Of a DNA stretch of 64,000 bases, positions 22,662-32,631 are shown piece after piece. Under the pieces are notes generated by a model. It searched no databases, was not told where the DNA came from, and was given only the letters and a program-made list of their open reading frames with translations. The stretch is from Emydura subglobosa. Lineage: Eukaryota; Chordata; Testudines; Chelidae. The DNA is taken from contig ML680053.1 in NCBI GenBank assembly GCA_007922225.1, positions 5,448,164 to 5,512,163 on the forward strand, read 5' to 3'. Numbering within the stretch: the first letter of the stretch is position 1; each line of letters starts with the position of its first letter. A program made the position numbers and the translations under genes.

Positions 22662-24060
22662 ACATGCTCAGCTTTTTTTAAACCTTTCTTCATAGATCAG
22701 GTTTTCTAAAACATCTACCATTTTTGTTTCTTTCCTCTGGAACTCTCTCCAACTAGTCCACATCTTTCCTAAAATGTTGTGCCCAGAAGTGGACATGGTA
22801 CTCCAGCTGAGGACACACCAGTGCTGAGCAGAGCAGGACAATTACTTCCTATGTTTGACATACAATACTCCTGTTAATACATCCCAGAATTATATTTGCT
22901 TTTTTCGCAAATGCCTCACATTGATGTCTGATATTCAATTTGTGATCCACTATAACCTCCGGATCCTTTTCTGCAGTACTACTGCCTAGACAGTTGTTCG
23001 TCTTTTTGTATTTGTGCATTTGCGTTTTCCACACCTTCCAAAATGTAGTACTTTGCACTTATCTTTATTGAATTTCACCTTATTGGATGTCAGACCAATT
23101 CTCCAATTTATCAGGATCATTTTGAATTCTAACCCTGTCCTCCAAAGTTTGATGTCATCTGCAAGTTTTATAAATGTACTCTCTACTCCACCAGCCAAGA
23201 TGTTAATGAAAATAGTGAATACCAGACTCAGGAAAGACCCTAGCAGGATCCCTCTTGGTATGTCCTCAGAGCTTGGCAGTGAAGCACTGATAACTCTGGG
23301 TACAATTTTTCAACCAATTGTGCACCCACCTTATATTAATTTCACCATCAAATTTCCACAGTTCGCTTAGGAGAATGTCTCATGGGACTGTGCCAAAAGC
23401 CTTACAAGTCAAGGTAAATCAAGTCTACTGCTTCCTCCATTCACTAGGCCAGTTACCCTGTCAAAGAAGGAAACTAGGTCGGTTTGGCATGATTTGTTAT
23501 TGACAAATCTATATTGGTTATTTCTTAGCACCTTATTTTTCCTCTAGGTGCTTACAAATTGTTTAATAATTTGTACCAATATCTGTCTGGGTATTGAAGT
23601 TAAGCTGATAATTCCCAGGCCCTCCTTTCACTTCTTTTTAAAGATGGGTACTATGTTTGCCCTTCTCCAATCCTCTGGATCGTCACCCATCCTCCAGGAA
23701 TTCTAGAAGATAATTACTAATGTTTCAGAAATCACTTCCGCTAGTTCTTTAAGTAATTTAGGATAAATTTCAGCTAGCCCTGCTGACTTGAATACATCTT
23801 AACTTATCTAAATATTCTTTAACCTCTTCCTTCCCAATTATTGTTAATATTGTGTTAAGCATTCAGTCACAATTAACTGTTACCCTCACAATTAATTATA
23901 CTTCCCAACTTTGTAAAGTATTTTGAGATCTACTGATATCTTATTTGGGCCCAATGGTCTTTTAACCATCAGATGTTTTTCCCACAGTTTGGAGTATACC
24001 TCAAGTCCACCCCGCTTACCCTTGTTTTTTGTTTCATATGTTTGGAAATATGACAGCCAT
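22662..24060 (-). mobile_element. Old CR1-family LINE, antisense
   Basis: Minus-strand pieces match CR1 in order. From the right: a region before RT, then FIKLADDIKLWR (decayed FADD box, 23198-22986 frame), FNKDKCKVLHFGRC, NNCLGSSTAEKDPEVIVDHK and FAKKANIILGCINRSI near 22860. Many lesions; much older than the copy at 3700. Confidence 0.8.
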
Positions 24061-24236
24061 ATTTAAACACTTTTTAAATGCCCAAGAGTAAGTTATCACT
24101 TAGATCAGATGGCCCCGTTTGTGCACTAGCTTTCATCACTACTCAAGAGAATCAGATGGGAACATTAAGGTTCTATTTGCACACACAGCTCATGGTGCTG
24201 TGACAGTGTGATGTAGGAAACTATGCATAGCACCTA

Positions 24237-24570
24237 TTCATAGAATCATCAAAGTTGGTGATAGAAAAGACCAGCTCATTTACCTTAGTCCATCCCATAG
24301 CCAATGCAAGACTATTCATAATACTTACATTCTCTTCATAGAGGGGCATGAACGGACTTCATACTAGTCTTAAATGTCCCAAGATATCAGGCTTCTATCA
24401 CTTCCCTGGAGAGATAACTATACTATTAACACTGGTACACTGCAGAATTATATGCCCCAGTTTATCCCAGGAAAAAGGACACAGTCTTGATTTTATGACA
24501 TATATTAGACAGATGAAAAATATCTATGCTACCAAGCTTCTCCTTCCCCATCAAGTCACAACCCCACCAT
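24237..24570 (-). mobile_element. CR1-like 3' fragment, antisense
   Basis: It begins TCATAGAATCATCAAAGTTG, the antisense CR1 3' terminus. It continues with decayed 3' UTR wording such as AGGCTTCTATCACTTCCCTG. Confidence 0.5.
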
Positions 24571-25468
24571 TTTAAAGGGCTCAGATTGCTGTGTATGGTA
24601 TTTAATTGTTTTATTGTCTACCAATTTCCTATTTAATACACTTCTTAAAAATAGCAACTCTTGCTTTACCTTCTCTCTCTTCCTGACCTTATTCCAGTTT
24701 CTATAATAGATGAGTTTTTTTTTTCCCCTGCATTGTTTTCAGGGCATTTCCTCTTTTCTGTCACTCCTCCACCTCTTTCCTTATTTAGTATAACACAATA
24801 TTTTCTGACTTTTTACTTCTGTCCCAAATCTTTTACCTAATTTTACTGTTTTGCTAAAATTAGTTTATCTTTTTCTGACCATCCCCCCCTCTCATCTACC
24901 ATCCCAATTTTGAAAAATGTAACAGGCACCAAACTGCCAGAGAATTAAACAGAGGAGCCTTTTGGTCCAAAGGCAATGTCCAGGTTAAAAAATAAATTAA
25001 AAAAAAATCAAGTCACCTTCCTGCTGCTGGGACAATATGCGGAGTTTCCTACCAGGGTTTAATCTCTGGTAATCACCAGCTAACCCAGATATCTGAAATG
25101 TGGAGTCCCTCACCTGTTCTTCATCCCGCAGCCTCCAGGCTTCTAATGCTGATGGACTCTGCTGAACTCTCTCACCCCTAGCCTATTATACTGGGTCCCC
25201 TCTCTACTAGATAGTTCCAGTGTTCGCAATGCTTCGAATGGCACAGGCCAAGATGCAGCAGAATAAAGCCCTGAATCTTGTCAAGATTCCCAATAGCAGC
25301 ACTGAAAACTGCAGCTGCAATTTGGGAAAGATTTAAGCAGTAGAAGCAGCAGGAGCTGTCTGCATGCAGACTTGAGAAGACAATGCTGGACAGATTTACA
25401 CTCTGCTCCTGTTTGGAGAATTTTATTTGTAACCACAGGACTCAAACGTATTTAAAAGTAAATGCTTC

Positions 25469-25640
25469 GGACTGGTCTACACTTAAAATTTAGGTTGACA
25501 CAGCTTTAACTTTAAGAGGTGTGAAAAATCCAGACCCAAGCACCTAGTTATGCCAACCTAACTCCCCGTGTAGACCAGCTAGGTCGACAGAAGATGGTAG
25601 CTAGGTCAATGGAAACAATCACTTTTTTCCTGTGCCTTAT
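25469..25640. mobile_element. GTCTACAC-type MITE, partial
   Basis: It starts GGACTGGTCTACACTTAAAA and contains GTGTGAAAAATCCAGACC and CCCCGTGTAGACCAGCTAGG. It is the same family as the split MITE at 12767-14113. The right end is missing. Confidence 0.65.
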
Positions 25641-26361
25641 AAGCACTCTCCAATTTAGCCAACTACTTGGGCTCAAAAAAGAGGGCACTCAGGCCCTAGG
25701 GGAGGACAGACCCACTGAGTCAGGGCTGAAAAAGGAGTATGAGAGCTGGCAGAGACTGTATTTGGCTCCTGAGAGAAGACTGAAGGCAGGACAGCAACAA
25801 GAGGTGTTTTCTGGCTCGCGAGAGTGTGCGCCAGGGCTGGAGAGGGCTGAATCCCAGGGAGCAAGAGAGCTGCCTATTGCTCAAAGCTGGAGCCAATGGC
25901 CAGAGAGGGCTGAAGGCAGGGGAACAGCAGAAGAACTTACCCACTAACATCTCCAGGGCCAGAGACCCAGAGCAATAGTGAGAGGGCTAGGAGGAGTGAG
26001 GGATGCTTGCCTCACAAGGGTACTCTCCCCGTTTTGCACTCCAACTAGAAGGGCTGGGGTGGATGTCCAGAACCAAAGGAAGAGAAAAGGACTGACAGTG
26101 TAGGGGTGGCTGAAGCCACTGCTGGGAGGTATGTTGGGCACTGAGGGCTGAGATGTCGGGTGATCTTAACTGTTCACGCTGGAGGGTGATGAATGGATTT
26201 TGTGTTAGGTTTTCATAAACCAGACCCAGGGAGGGGTACTATTGAAAGAGGAGAGCTTAGCATGAAGTTATTGCGTTACCTGAAAGGGGAAAGGAAGCAG
26301 GGTACCATGTAGTCATCCCTGGCCACAAAGAGACACTCAGGAAGCAGCCAACCTGTTACAC
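25640..26361. other. Unclassified segment, possible repeat
   Basis: AG-rich stretch between a partial MITE and Harbinger copy 2. An open frame of 118 codons (25594-25947) begins inside the MITE and has no recognisable domain. The wording (GGCCACAAAGAGACACTCAG, GAAGCAGCCAACCTGTTACA) resembles dispersed turtle repeats but I cannot name a family. Confidence 0.35.
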
Positions 26362-26639
26362 TTAGGGTATGTCCACACTGCAGAATGAAGTCTATTTAGT
26401 TTAAATCGACTTTAACCCGTCGAATTTTAGAAGTCGCAGGAGTGTGATCACATCATGCTCCTTGTGCTGGGCTCGTGTCCTCACTCGCCATACTTCGGTC
26501 AACATTCAAAGCAGTGCACCGTGGGTAGCTATCCCACAGTGCAACTAGCTGCACAGGTTTTTGAGAAGCTTGTCGTCCTCCCCCATGATGCAACATGCTC
26601 CCTCCCTCCTCGTCCCAAACTACAAACGCTTTTTTGAGC

Positions 26640-27928
26640 CTTTTTTTTGCCACGCACACACCGTTCCTGGAAAGACACGGAGCCCGCTCAGCTCTGCGCT
26701 ATCATTGTGAGCATCACAAATACCTCATGGCTCATCCTGCAGTATTTCCAAAGGCGAGAGAGGAGCCGCAACATAGAAAATAGCAATGTTACTGAAGCCA
26801 CCCTGCTACAAACCATAGAGCTGAACAATTCCCGTTTGCTGCAGGCTGTCATGCATCCTCTTCAGTCCATGAAGCGCCAGTTCTGGTCCCGGGAAACAAG
26901 CACAGTTTGATGGGATCACATCATTATGAAGTTGTGGGATGATGAGCAGTGGCTGCAGAACTTTTGTATGCAAAAGGCCACTTTCTTTGAACTTTGCACG
27001 GAGCTGTCCCAAACCCTGAAGCATGTGAATACTCGCTTGAGACGAGCTCTGACAGCAGAGAAGCAAGTGGCCATTGCTCTGTGGAAGCTGGCAACCCCAG
27101 ACTGCTACTGGTCAGTTGGGAATCAATTCGGAGTCAGTAAATCCACCATTGAGCTGCTGTGATGCAAGCGTGCAGGGCTATCAATAGGCTTCTGCTAAGA
27201 AGGACAGTGACTTGGGAAACGTGCAGGACATAAATTGATGGGTTTGCTGCAACAGGGTTCCCAAACTGTGAGGGGAGGGGGCAATAGATGGCACACACAT
27301 CCCTATCCTAGCACCTGACCACCTTGCCATAGAGTACATAAACTGGAAGGGATACTTCTCAATGGTATTGCAGGCCCTTGTGGATCACAGGGGATGTTTC
27401 ACCGACATCAGTGTGGGGAGGTCTGGAAAGATGCATGACGCATACATCTTTAGGAACTTGGGTCTGTTCAATAAGATGCAGGCAGGCACTCTCTTCCCTG
27501 ACCAAAAAATAAACATTGGAGATGTGGAAATGCCAATAGTGATCTTGGGGGATCCTGTCTACCCTTGGCTCCCTTGGATAATGAAGCTCTACACCGGGCA
27601 CCTGGACAGTGAGAAGGAGTGTTTCAATAACAGGCTCAGCAAGTGCAGAATGGTGGTGGAATGTGCGTTTGGCCGTTTAAAAGCCAGATGGAGATGTCTG
27701 CCTACTAGGCTTGACATCAGTGAAAGGAATATCCCATCAGTTATATCTGCGTGCTCCATAATTTGTGTGAAACAAGGGGGGAAGTTCCCTCAGGGTTGGG
27801 CCATGGAAGCTGATGGGCTGGCTGCAAATTTTGAGCAGCCAGATTCCAGCACTGTGCTCAGAGCCAACCGTGGAAAACTTTGGCTTCGGGAAACATTGAC
27901 AAACCGGTTTTGCAATGAACTACAGTAA
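26640..27928 (+). pseudogene. Harbinger transposase, copy 2
   Basis: Three consecutive plus-strand blocks. The first (about 26647-26910) contains LLQTIELNNSRLLQAVMH. The second (26926-27162) contains LWDDEQWLQNFCMQKATFF, ELCTELSQTLK and LWKLATPDCYWSVGNQFGVS, a helix-turn-helix-like region. The third (about 27283-27928) is the DDE domain: AIDGTHIPILAPDHLAIEY, the GYFSMVLQALVDHRGCFTDI block, KMHDAYIFRNLGL, GDPVYPWLPW and ECAFGRLKARWR. All three acidic positions are therefore visible. Lesions are a stop between the first two blocks (TGA near 26909), a stop at 27160-27162 and a frameshift near 27270. The end TTNRFCNELQ is followed by TAA. Confidence 0.9.
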
Positions 27929-28292
27929 CGTATGTCTGTGCTGTACCTTTATTTCCCATCCCCCACCCTCACTCCAGCAGTCCCCTCCCTCCCAGTCTCT
28001 CCCCACCCAAGCTATGAATGAATAAAGACAGATGTTTTTTAATGCTACAAAGTTTTATTTATGACCCATTTTAATGGAGAGAAAGGATAACTTAACATTG
28101 TAAAGTGTCACTGTGCAAGCAACTGTGGTTGCATGCAGTTCTTAAAGGGGCTGTTGCATCCTTTTGCTCGCCTCCACCGGTGTGGAGTGCAACACATACT
28201 GCACGCTGCTCAGTCTCCTCCTAGACCGCTTGCAGGTAGGGGCTGATAAAGCGGTAGGCAGTGGAGGGTTTTGGAGGGGCTGCAGATGGAGT

Positions 28293-30108
28293 CTATCCCT
28301 GCTGCTGCTCTTCCTGGAGCTCTACCAGACGCCTCAGCATGTCAGACTGATCTCTCATAATACGCAACATCTGCTGCATATCACACTCCTGCTCCTGTGC
28401 AGATCTTCTGTGTTCCATGTCCACATCTAGTTTTTCAGATAGGGACATCCTCCAGGTTCTGAGCTCTGTCAGCAGCCACAGAGGCATTCATTAGTTCGCT
28501 GAACATATCAGCCCACCTTTTTTTCCCCCTCCGTTTCCTAATCTGGGAAAGGATTTCATCTGAAGTTCGGCAAGGGGGACCAAAGGCCGAGGTGTCTACT
28601 GTAAGATAAGCAAAGCACAAAGTTGCCATTGTTAGCTGACCCAAAGTAGTAAAGGAAATGTTACCATGTAAAAAGTACTCCCCTTCATGTTCACAAGGCT
28701 AAGTCAGACCCGCATTCCATTCTGTACATCTCGGAAGGGTTGGACTGGTGTTACAGACATGGTAAGCAAGCAGCCCTTGCATCTGTTATAGAGAAGCTTC
28801 ATTAGCATGAAAATCCACAATCCATACTTGAGCAAGGAGAGGCATCACCAGGCTCTCCTGTAATATGCCAAAGGGACCCCAGCAATGCCAGAGGAATAAA
28901 ACGGAGTGACTGTATTGATCAGGTACTTTAAATTTGCGCCATCTTCCCTAGGTGACCATGTGTGTTATCAATGTCCTGAGGGTAACGCAGTCAGAATGGG
29001 AAGATTTGCTGCAAGCATTGGGGTACAGGCCTGGCCTTTATGCTGCTACGCTGTGTTCCGCGATAATGCCTGCTCATTTAATAGCAGAGTGGCGAGGAAA
29101 ACTATCCTACTGTGGCAGAAGAAATAAGGCTGCCCTCCCCAGAAACCTTCTGCAAAGGTTAACAGATTACCTACATGAAAGTTTCCTTGAGATATCCACA
29201 AAGGATTCTTGGAGCATACCTCTGCACATAAATAGTCTGTTCTGGGAGTAACCCTCCACTGAAGCTTTCCACCACCCAGTAAGAACCACCCCTCAAAAAC
29301 ACAAGTTCCTTTTAAGAAACTGGACTGGTGACATAACAGCAAAAAAAAAAAAAAAAATATTTGCCCCACACACTCACCTGATGTGCCTTCCCCTGCATCT
29401 CGATCAGTCCCACTGTCTTCTGTATGGCTGGACTGCTTTGGGGTAACAGGTCCTGGCTCTCAGGGAGCATGGATGCCCCGCTTCCCTGAATTCTGCTCTC
29501 CTCATTCTCATCATCCACAGAGTCCTCCTCATTCATCCTGGACTGGAATTCTTTGGAGGTATCGATGCTGCATGGTGGCACAGTGATGGGGTCCCCGCCG
29601 AGAATTGCATGCAGCTCCTCGTAAAAGGGTGAGGAGCCAAAACGGCTATTAGCTTCCCTAGTTTTCTGATAAGCCTGCCTCAGCTCTTTGATCTTAATGC
29701 GGCACTGCTGCGTGCCCGTTGTGCCCCTTCTCCAACATGCCGCGAGATATCTTCTTGTATATATCTAAATTTCTTTTGCTGGCTTGAAGCTGAGCCAGAA
29801 CAGACTCTTCGCCCCAGACCAATGAGATCCAAGACCTCTGGCTGACTCCAAGCCGGAGCGCGTTTAAACTGTGCAGTTGCCATGAGCAGTTCAGCTACAA
29901 AGCTCTCTCCACACTGTCTAAACCTGAAATGGAAATTCAAAATTTCCCAGGGCTTGAGGAGAGGAGCTATTTCCTGTGTACATGGCCATGTTACAGCAAA
30001 GCATGAATGTCCAGAGTGGTCACAACGGGGTATTATGGGATACCTCACGGAGACCAATGGCGTCAATTTACGTTGTGCTCTGCCTACACTGCTGCAAATT
30101 CGACCCAT
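28293..30108 (-). pseudogene. Harbinger Myb/SANT-like DNA-binding protein, copy 2
   Basis: Read leftward. The N-terminal Myb-like domain lies within 30108-29680 (MATAQFKRAPAWSQPEVLD, LIGLGRRV, FRYIQEDISRHVGEGAQRAR). An acidic linker lies in 29581-29312 (NEEDSVDDENEES). After a gap come 28644-28435 (TSDEILSQIRKRRGKKRWAD, MFSELMNAS) and 28487-28293 (MRDQSDMLRRLVELQEEQQ), a coiled-coil C-terminus. The order matches copy 1, including a gap that would be an intron between linker and C-terminal block. The frames are offset from each other, so frameshifts or splicing separate them. Confidence 0.8.
28952..29251 (+). pseudogene. Conserved third ORF of Harbinger, copy 2
   Basis: A 99-codon open frame on the transposase strand. 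It reads SEWEDLLQALGYRPGLYAAT, then IMPAHLIAEWRGK, RRNKAALPRNLLQRLTDYL, HESFLEIS and DSWSIP. It aligns without gaps to 20127-19894 of copy 1 and more weakly to 44940-45060 in the third element. It lies in the gap between the linker and C-terminal blocks of the antisense Myb-like gene. It is uninterrupted in this copy. No known domain is recognised. The WEDLLQ..GY..GL start and the MP-HLI-EW motif look like a compact helical protein. Function unknown. Confidence 0.6.
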
Positions 30109-30901
30109 GGAATTTGAATTCAGTGCTATGCCATTTGCAGAGGTGGTTTTATTACGTTGACTTTTACCATGCTTTAAATCAACGGAACTTATGTGCCAGT
30201 GGAGACGCGTACTTTTAGGGGGTCGACTTAAGTGGCGTTACGTTGACCTCCACTGCCAGTGTAGACCAGGCCTTAGATTGCATACAAGTTGGTAGCATGC
30301 ACCTGAGAAAGCTTCCTACTCTTCATAGGTGCATGGATTTTCAAGCTTTGGAGACCATTTCCTCTCTGTGCAGCTCTGGTGCAGCTACACTTACAATTCT
30401 GCATTCAGTTCTGGGTGCTATTATCAGAATGCTATTGACAAATACTGTGGAAACCAGAGAATAGCAACAAAACTAGTCAGATAGACTTTTGAGAAAAGCG
30501 TGAAAATACTTAGGTAGAGCGAGTACTTGGGAAAGGGATAGCAAAGTGGATCGTTACTCTGAAAACATCTGAAATGGGGTCAACACCAAGGATGAAGAAG
30601 AACTCTTTAAAGCAAACTTCTTGACATTGAGATTTCTTAGGATGTCCAAGACACCCATGAGCACAAATTCCTCTAGTTTATTTTTAAGTATCATTTTACC
30701 ATAAAACTACCATGGGGTCCCAATAATTCTGAGTTAGATGATCAGGGTGACCATAGCAAATAGGAGGAGTGAAGAAATATCATGGGCGGAAAATATCCTG
30801 GAAGACACAGGCATTGTATTTTCTTAATAAAACCTTTACAGTTTAATTTTTACAAGGAGTGGAAACCATGCATGCTTTGTCTTGACAATGAACTATAAGG
30901 A

Positions 30902-30934
<33 letters not shown>

Positions 30935-30939
30935 CACAC
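30902..30939. repeat. (CA)n microsatellite
   Basis: About 19 CA units with one AA interruption. Confidence 0.95.
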
Positions 30940-30963
30940 TGCTGTATTAGAATAGTAGATTAT

Positions 30964-31245
30964 GGGTATGTCTACACTGCAAAAATAAATAAAACCCAAA
31001 AGACACGAGTCCCAAAGCCCATGTCAACTGACTTGGTCTCATGGGGCACACGCTACACACTAAAGAGCAGCATAGATGTTTCCACCTGGGCTGGAACCCA
31101 GGCTCCGAGACCTTTCCTTTTCCCAACTCCAGCTGGGTTTTTTTTTTTTTTTTACAGCCCAGGAAGGAACCTCTACACTGCTATTTTTAGCACATAACGC
31201 AACCTGTCACATGGGTGTTTTTTTTTAGTGCCGTATAAACGTACC
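30964..31245. mobile_element. GGGTATGTCTACACTGC MITE
   Basis: The left end is GGGTATGTCTACACTGCAAA. The right end, reversed, is GGTACGTTTATACGGCAC. TTA follows at 31246-31248, and TTA occurs one base before the left end. The interior has the two mirrored halves (CAACTGACTTGG, GCTGGAACCCAGGCTCCGAG) typical of this turtle MITE. A poly-T run at 31139-31154 lies inside. Confidence 0.8.
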
Positions 31246-32631
31246 TTATGTCTTTTCAGGCTCGTCCTCAGAAAGTTAAACTAAGGCACATGGCCTAGCA
31301 GGCAACTCATAGGTCTTAAGGTTTATTTGGGTGCAGAAACATTTTGAGTAACTCAAACCTCCTTAATAAACCCAATATGACCCTCCAATTTTTTTAGTAT
31401 TCATTTAGCTTTGAGAGAAAGAGGAGACATTATAATCCCTTGATGAATTAAATTTCTCATTGAGAGACCACTAATCTGAAGATATTGCATTTAAAGGATC
31501 ATTAAGAATTTAATACCTGGAAAGGTTTTGACTTCATTTTAACCAGTCTTTTTCCTCACATATTATAAAATAATAATTATATTCAGAGTTAAACTCCTGT
31601 GACCTGTTAGATATTAAATAAACTGGTTGTGGTGGTTTTGCTTCATTATATGAAAAACGGCAGCTTGAAAGCTTTTTCTGCTTGTTGTGGGAATGCCAAG
31701 TCTGGTGATCTTTGGTTTTGCTAAAGAACTTTAGGGGTCTCAGATGTGGGCTGAGAATTCTCTCAGCCTTTAATTAAAAAGGAAGCCAAAAGGTGTTTAC
31801 TTGCTTACAAAGACATTTACTCCAAGGGTGTCTTAAATTAAGCAGGTAATGTTAAACGAAAGCTTTAGGGCAACCTGAATAAGTCTCTCTCAGACAAGTT
31901 TCACTTTCTGGATCATGACAAAGAATTCATAGCTAGTTACCTGTAATCTTCAAGGAGAAAAAAGAAAAAGGAAAAAGTAGATTACAATTTTTTGGAGAAA
32001 AAGTTTCTTGATTTCCTCATATATCAAATAAGATCAACCGCAAACACATTTTGGCCCCTTTTTGCAGTCAACTTTAAAAACAATTTCCCTCTACCATGTT
32101 TGTGGTGATCTTCCTGAGCCACTATTTGTCTCATCAACCTCACTCATGCTCTGAGACATCTCCACAGCTTGACTTCTCCCTTTCCTAGGAAGTCTACTAG
32201 TCATGTAGAAGTGTATGTGAATTTACCCATTTAGCTAGATGCTAATACTACTGGACAAACAAAATTCACCTATTAATTTGACTTCTTGGAAATTTTTATG
32301 CACCTGCCAAATACTGAAAGCAGCCTCCCCTACACACCTGATTCAGTTGCCTTAAGTCTTCATATACTAAAAACTATTTTCAGTTTTAAGTCTACCCTCT
32401 AGTACAGCACTATTACGCAAAAAACATATACCAAAGATGATGATACTGCAGGGATTTGCATCCTACATCTGCAAGATACACAAAATATCTATGAAATTCA
32501 ATAGAAAATGCAAGTGGCTCATTGATGGCACTGTGAATTGTGGCATGCTGTGTTTTTCAAAGACAAGGAATATTTCATTTAAGCAAGTGCTTAACTTAAG
32601 TATTTAAACAACTCCGTTTATAAAGTGTAAT

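Larger units (their letters stand above)
26365..30272 (+). mobile_element. Harbinger DNA transposon copy 2 (3.9 kb)
   Basis: Target duplication TTA at 26362-26364 and 30273-30275. Terminal repeats are GGGTATGTCCACACTGCAG and, reversed, GGCCTGGTCTACACTGGCAG. Transposase is on the plus strand (about 26640-27928) and the Myb/SANT-like gene on the minus strand (30108 to 28293). The two converge near 28.0-28.3 kb, where an AATAAA (28020) follows the transposase. A third conserved frame is on the plus strand at 28952-29251. Both main genes are damaged. Confidence 0.92.

Noticed and set aside
25594..25947. Small secreted protein starting with a hydrophobic stretch
   Set aside because: The apparent signal-like start is MITE sequence and the rest is a low-complexity AG-rich segment. 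No splice or homology support.
27283..27928. Domesticated Harbinger transposase, HARBI1-like
   Set aside because: Intact TTA duplication and terminal repeats, plus stops and a frameshift in the same copy, indicate an ordinary dead transposon.
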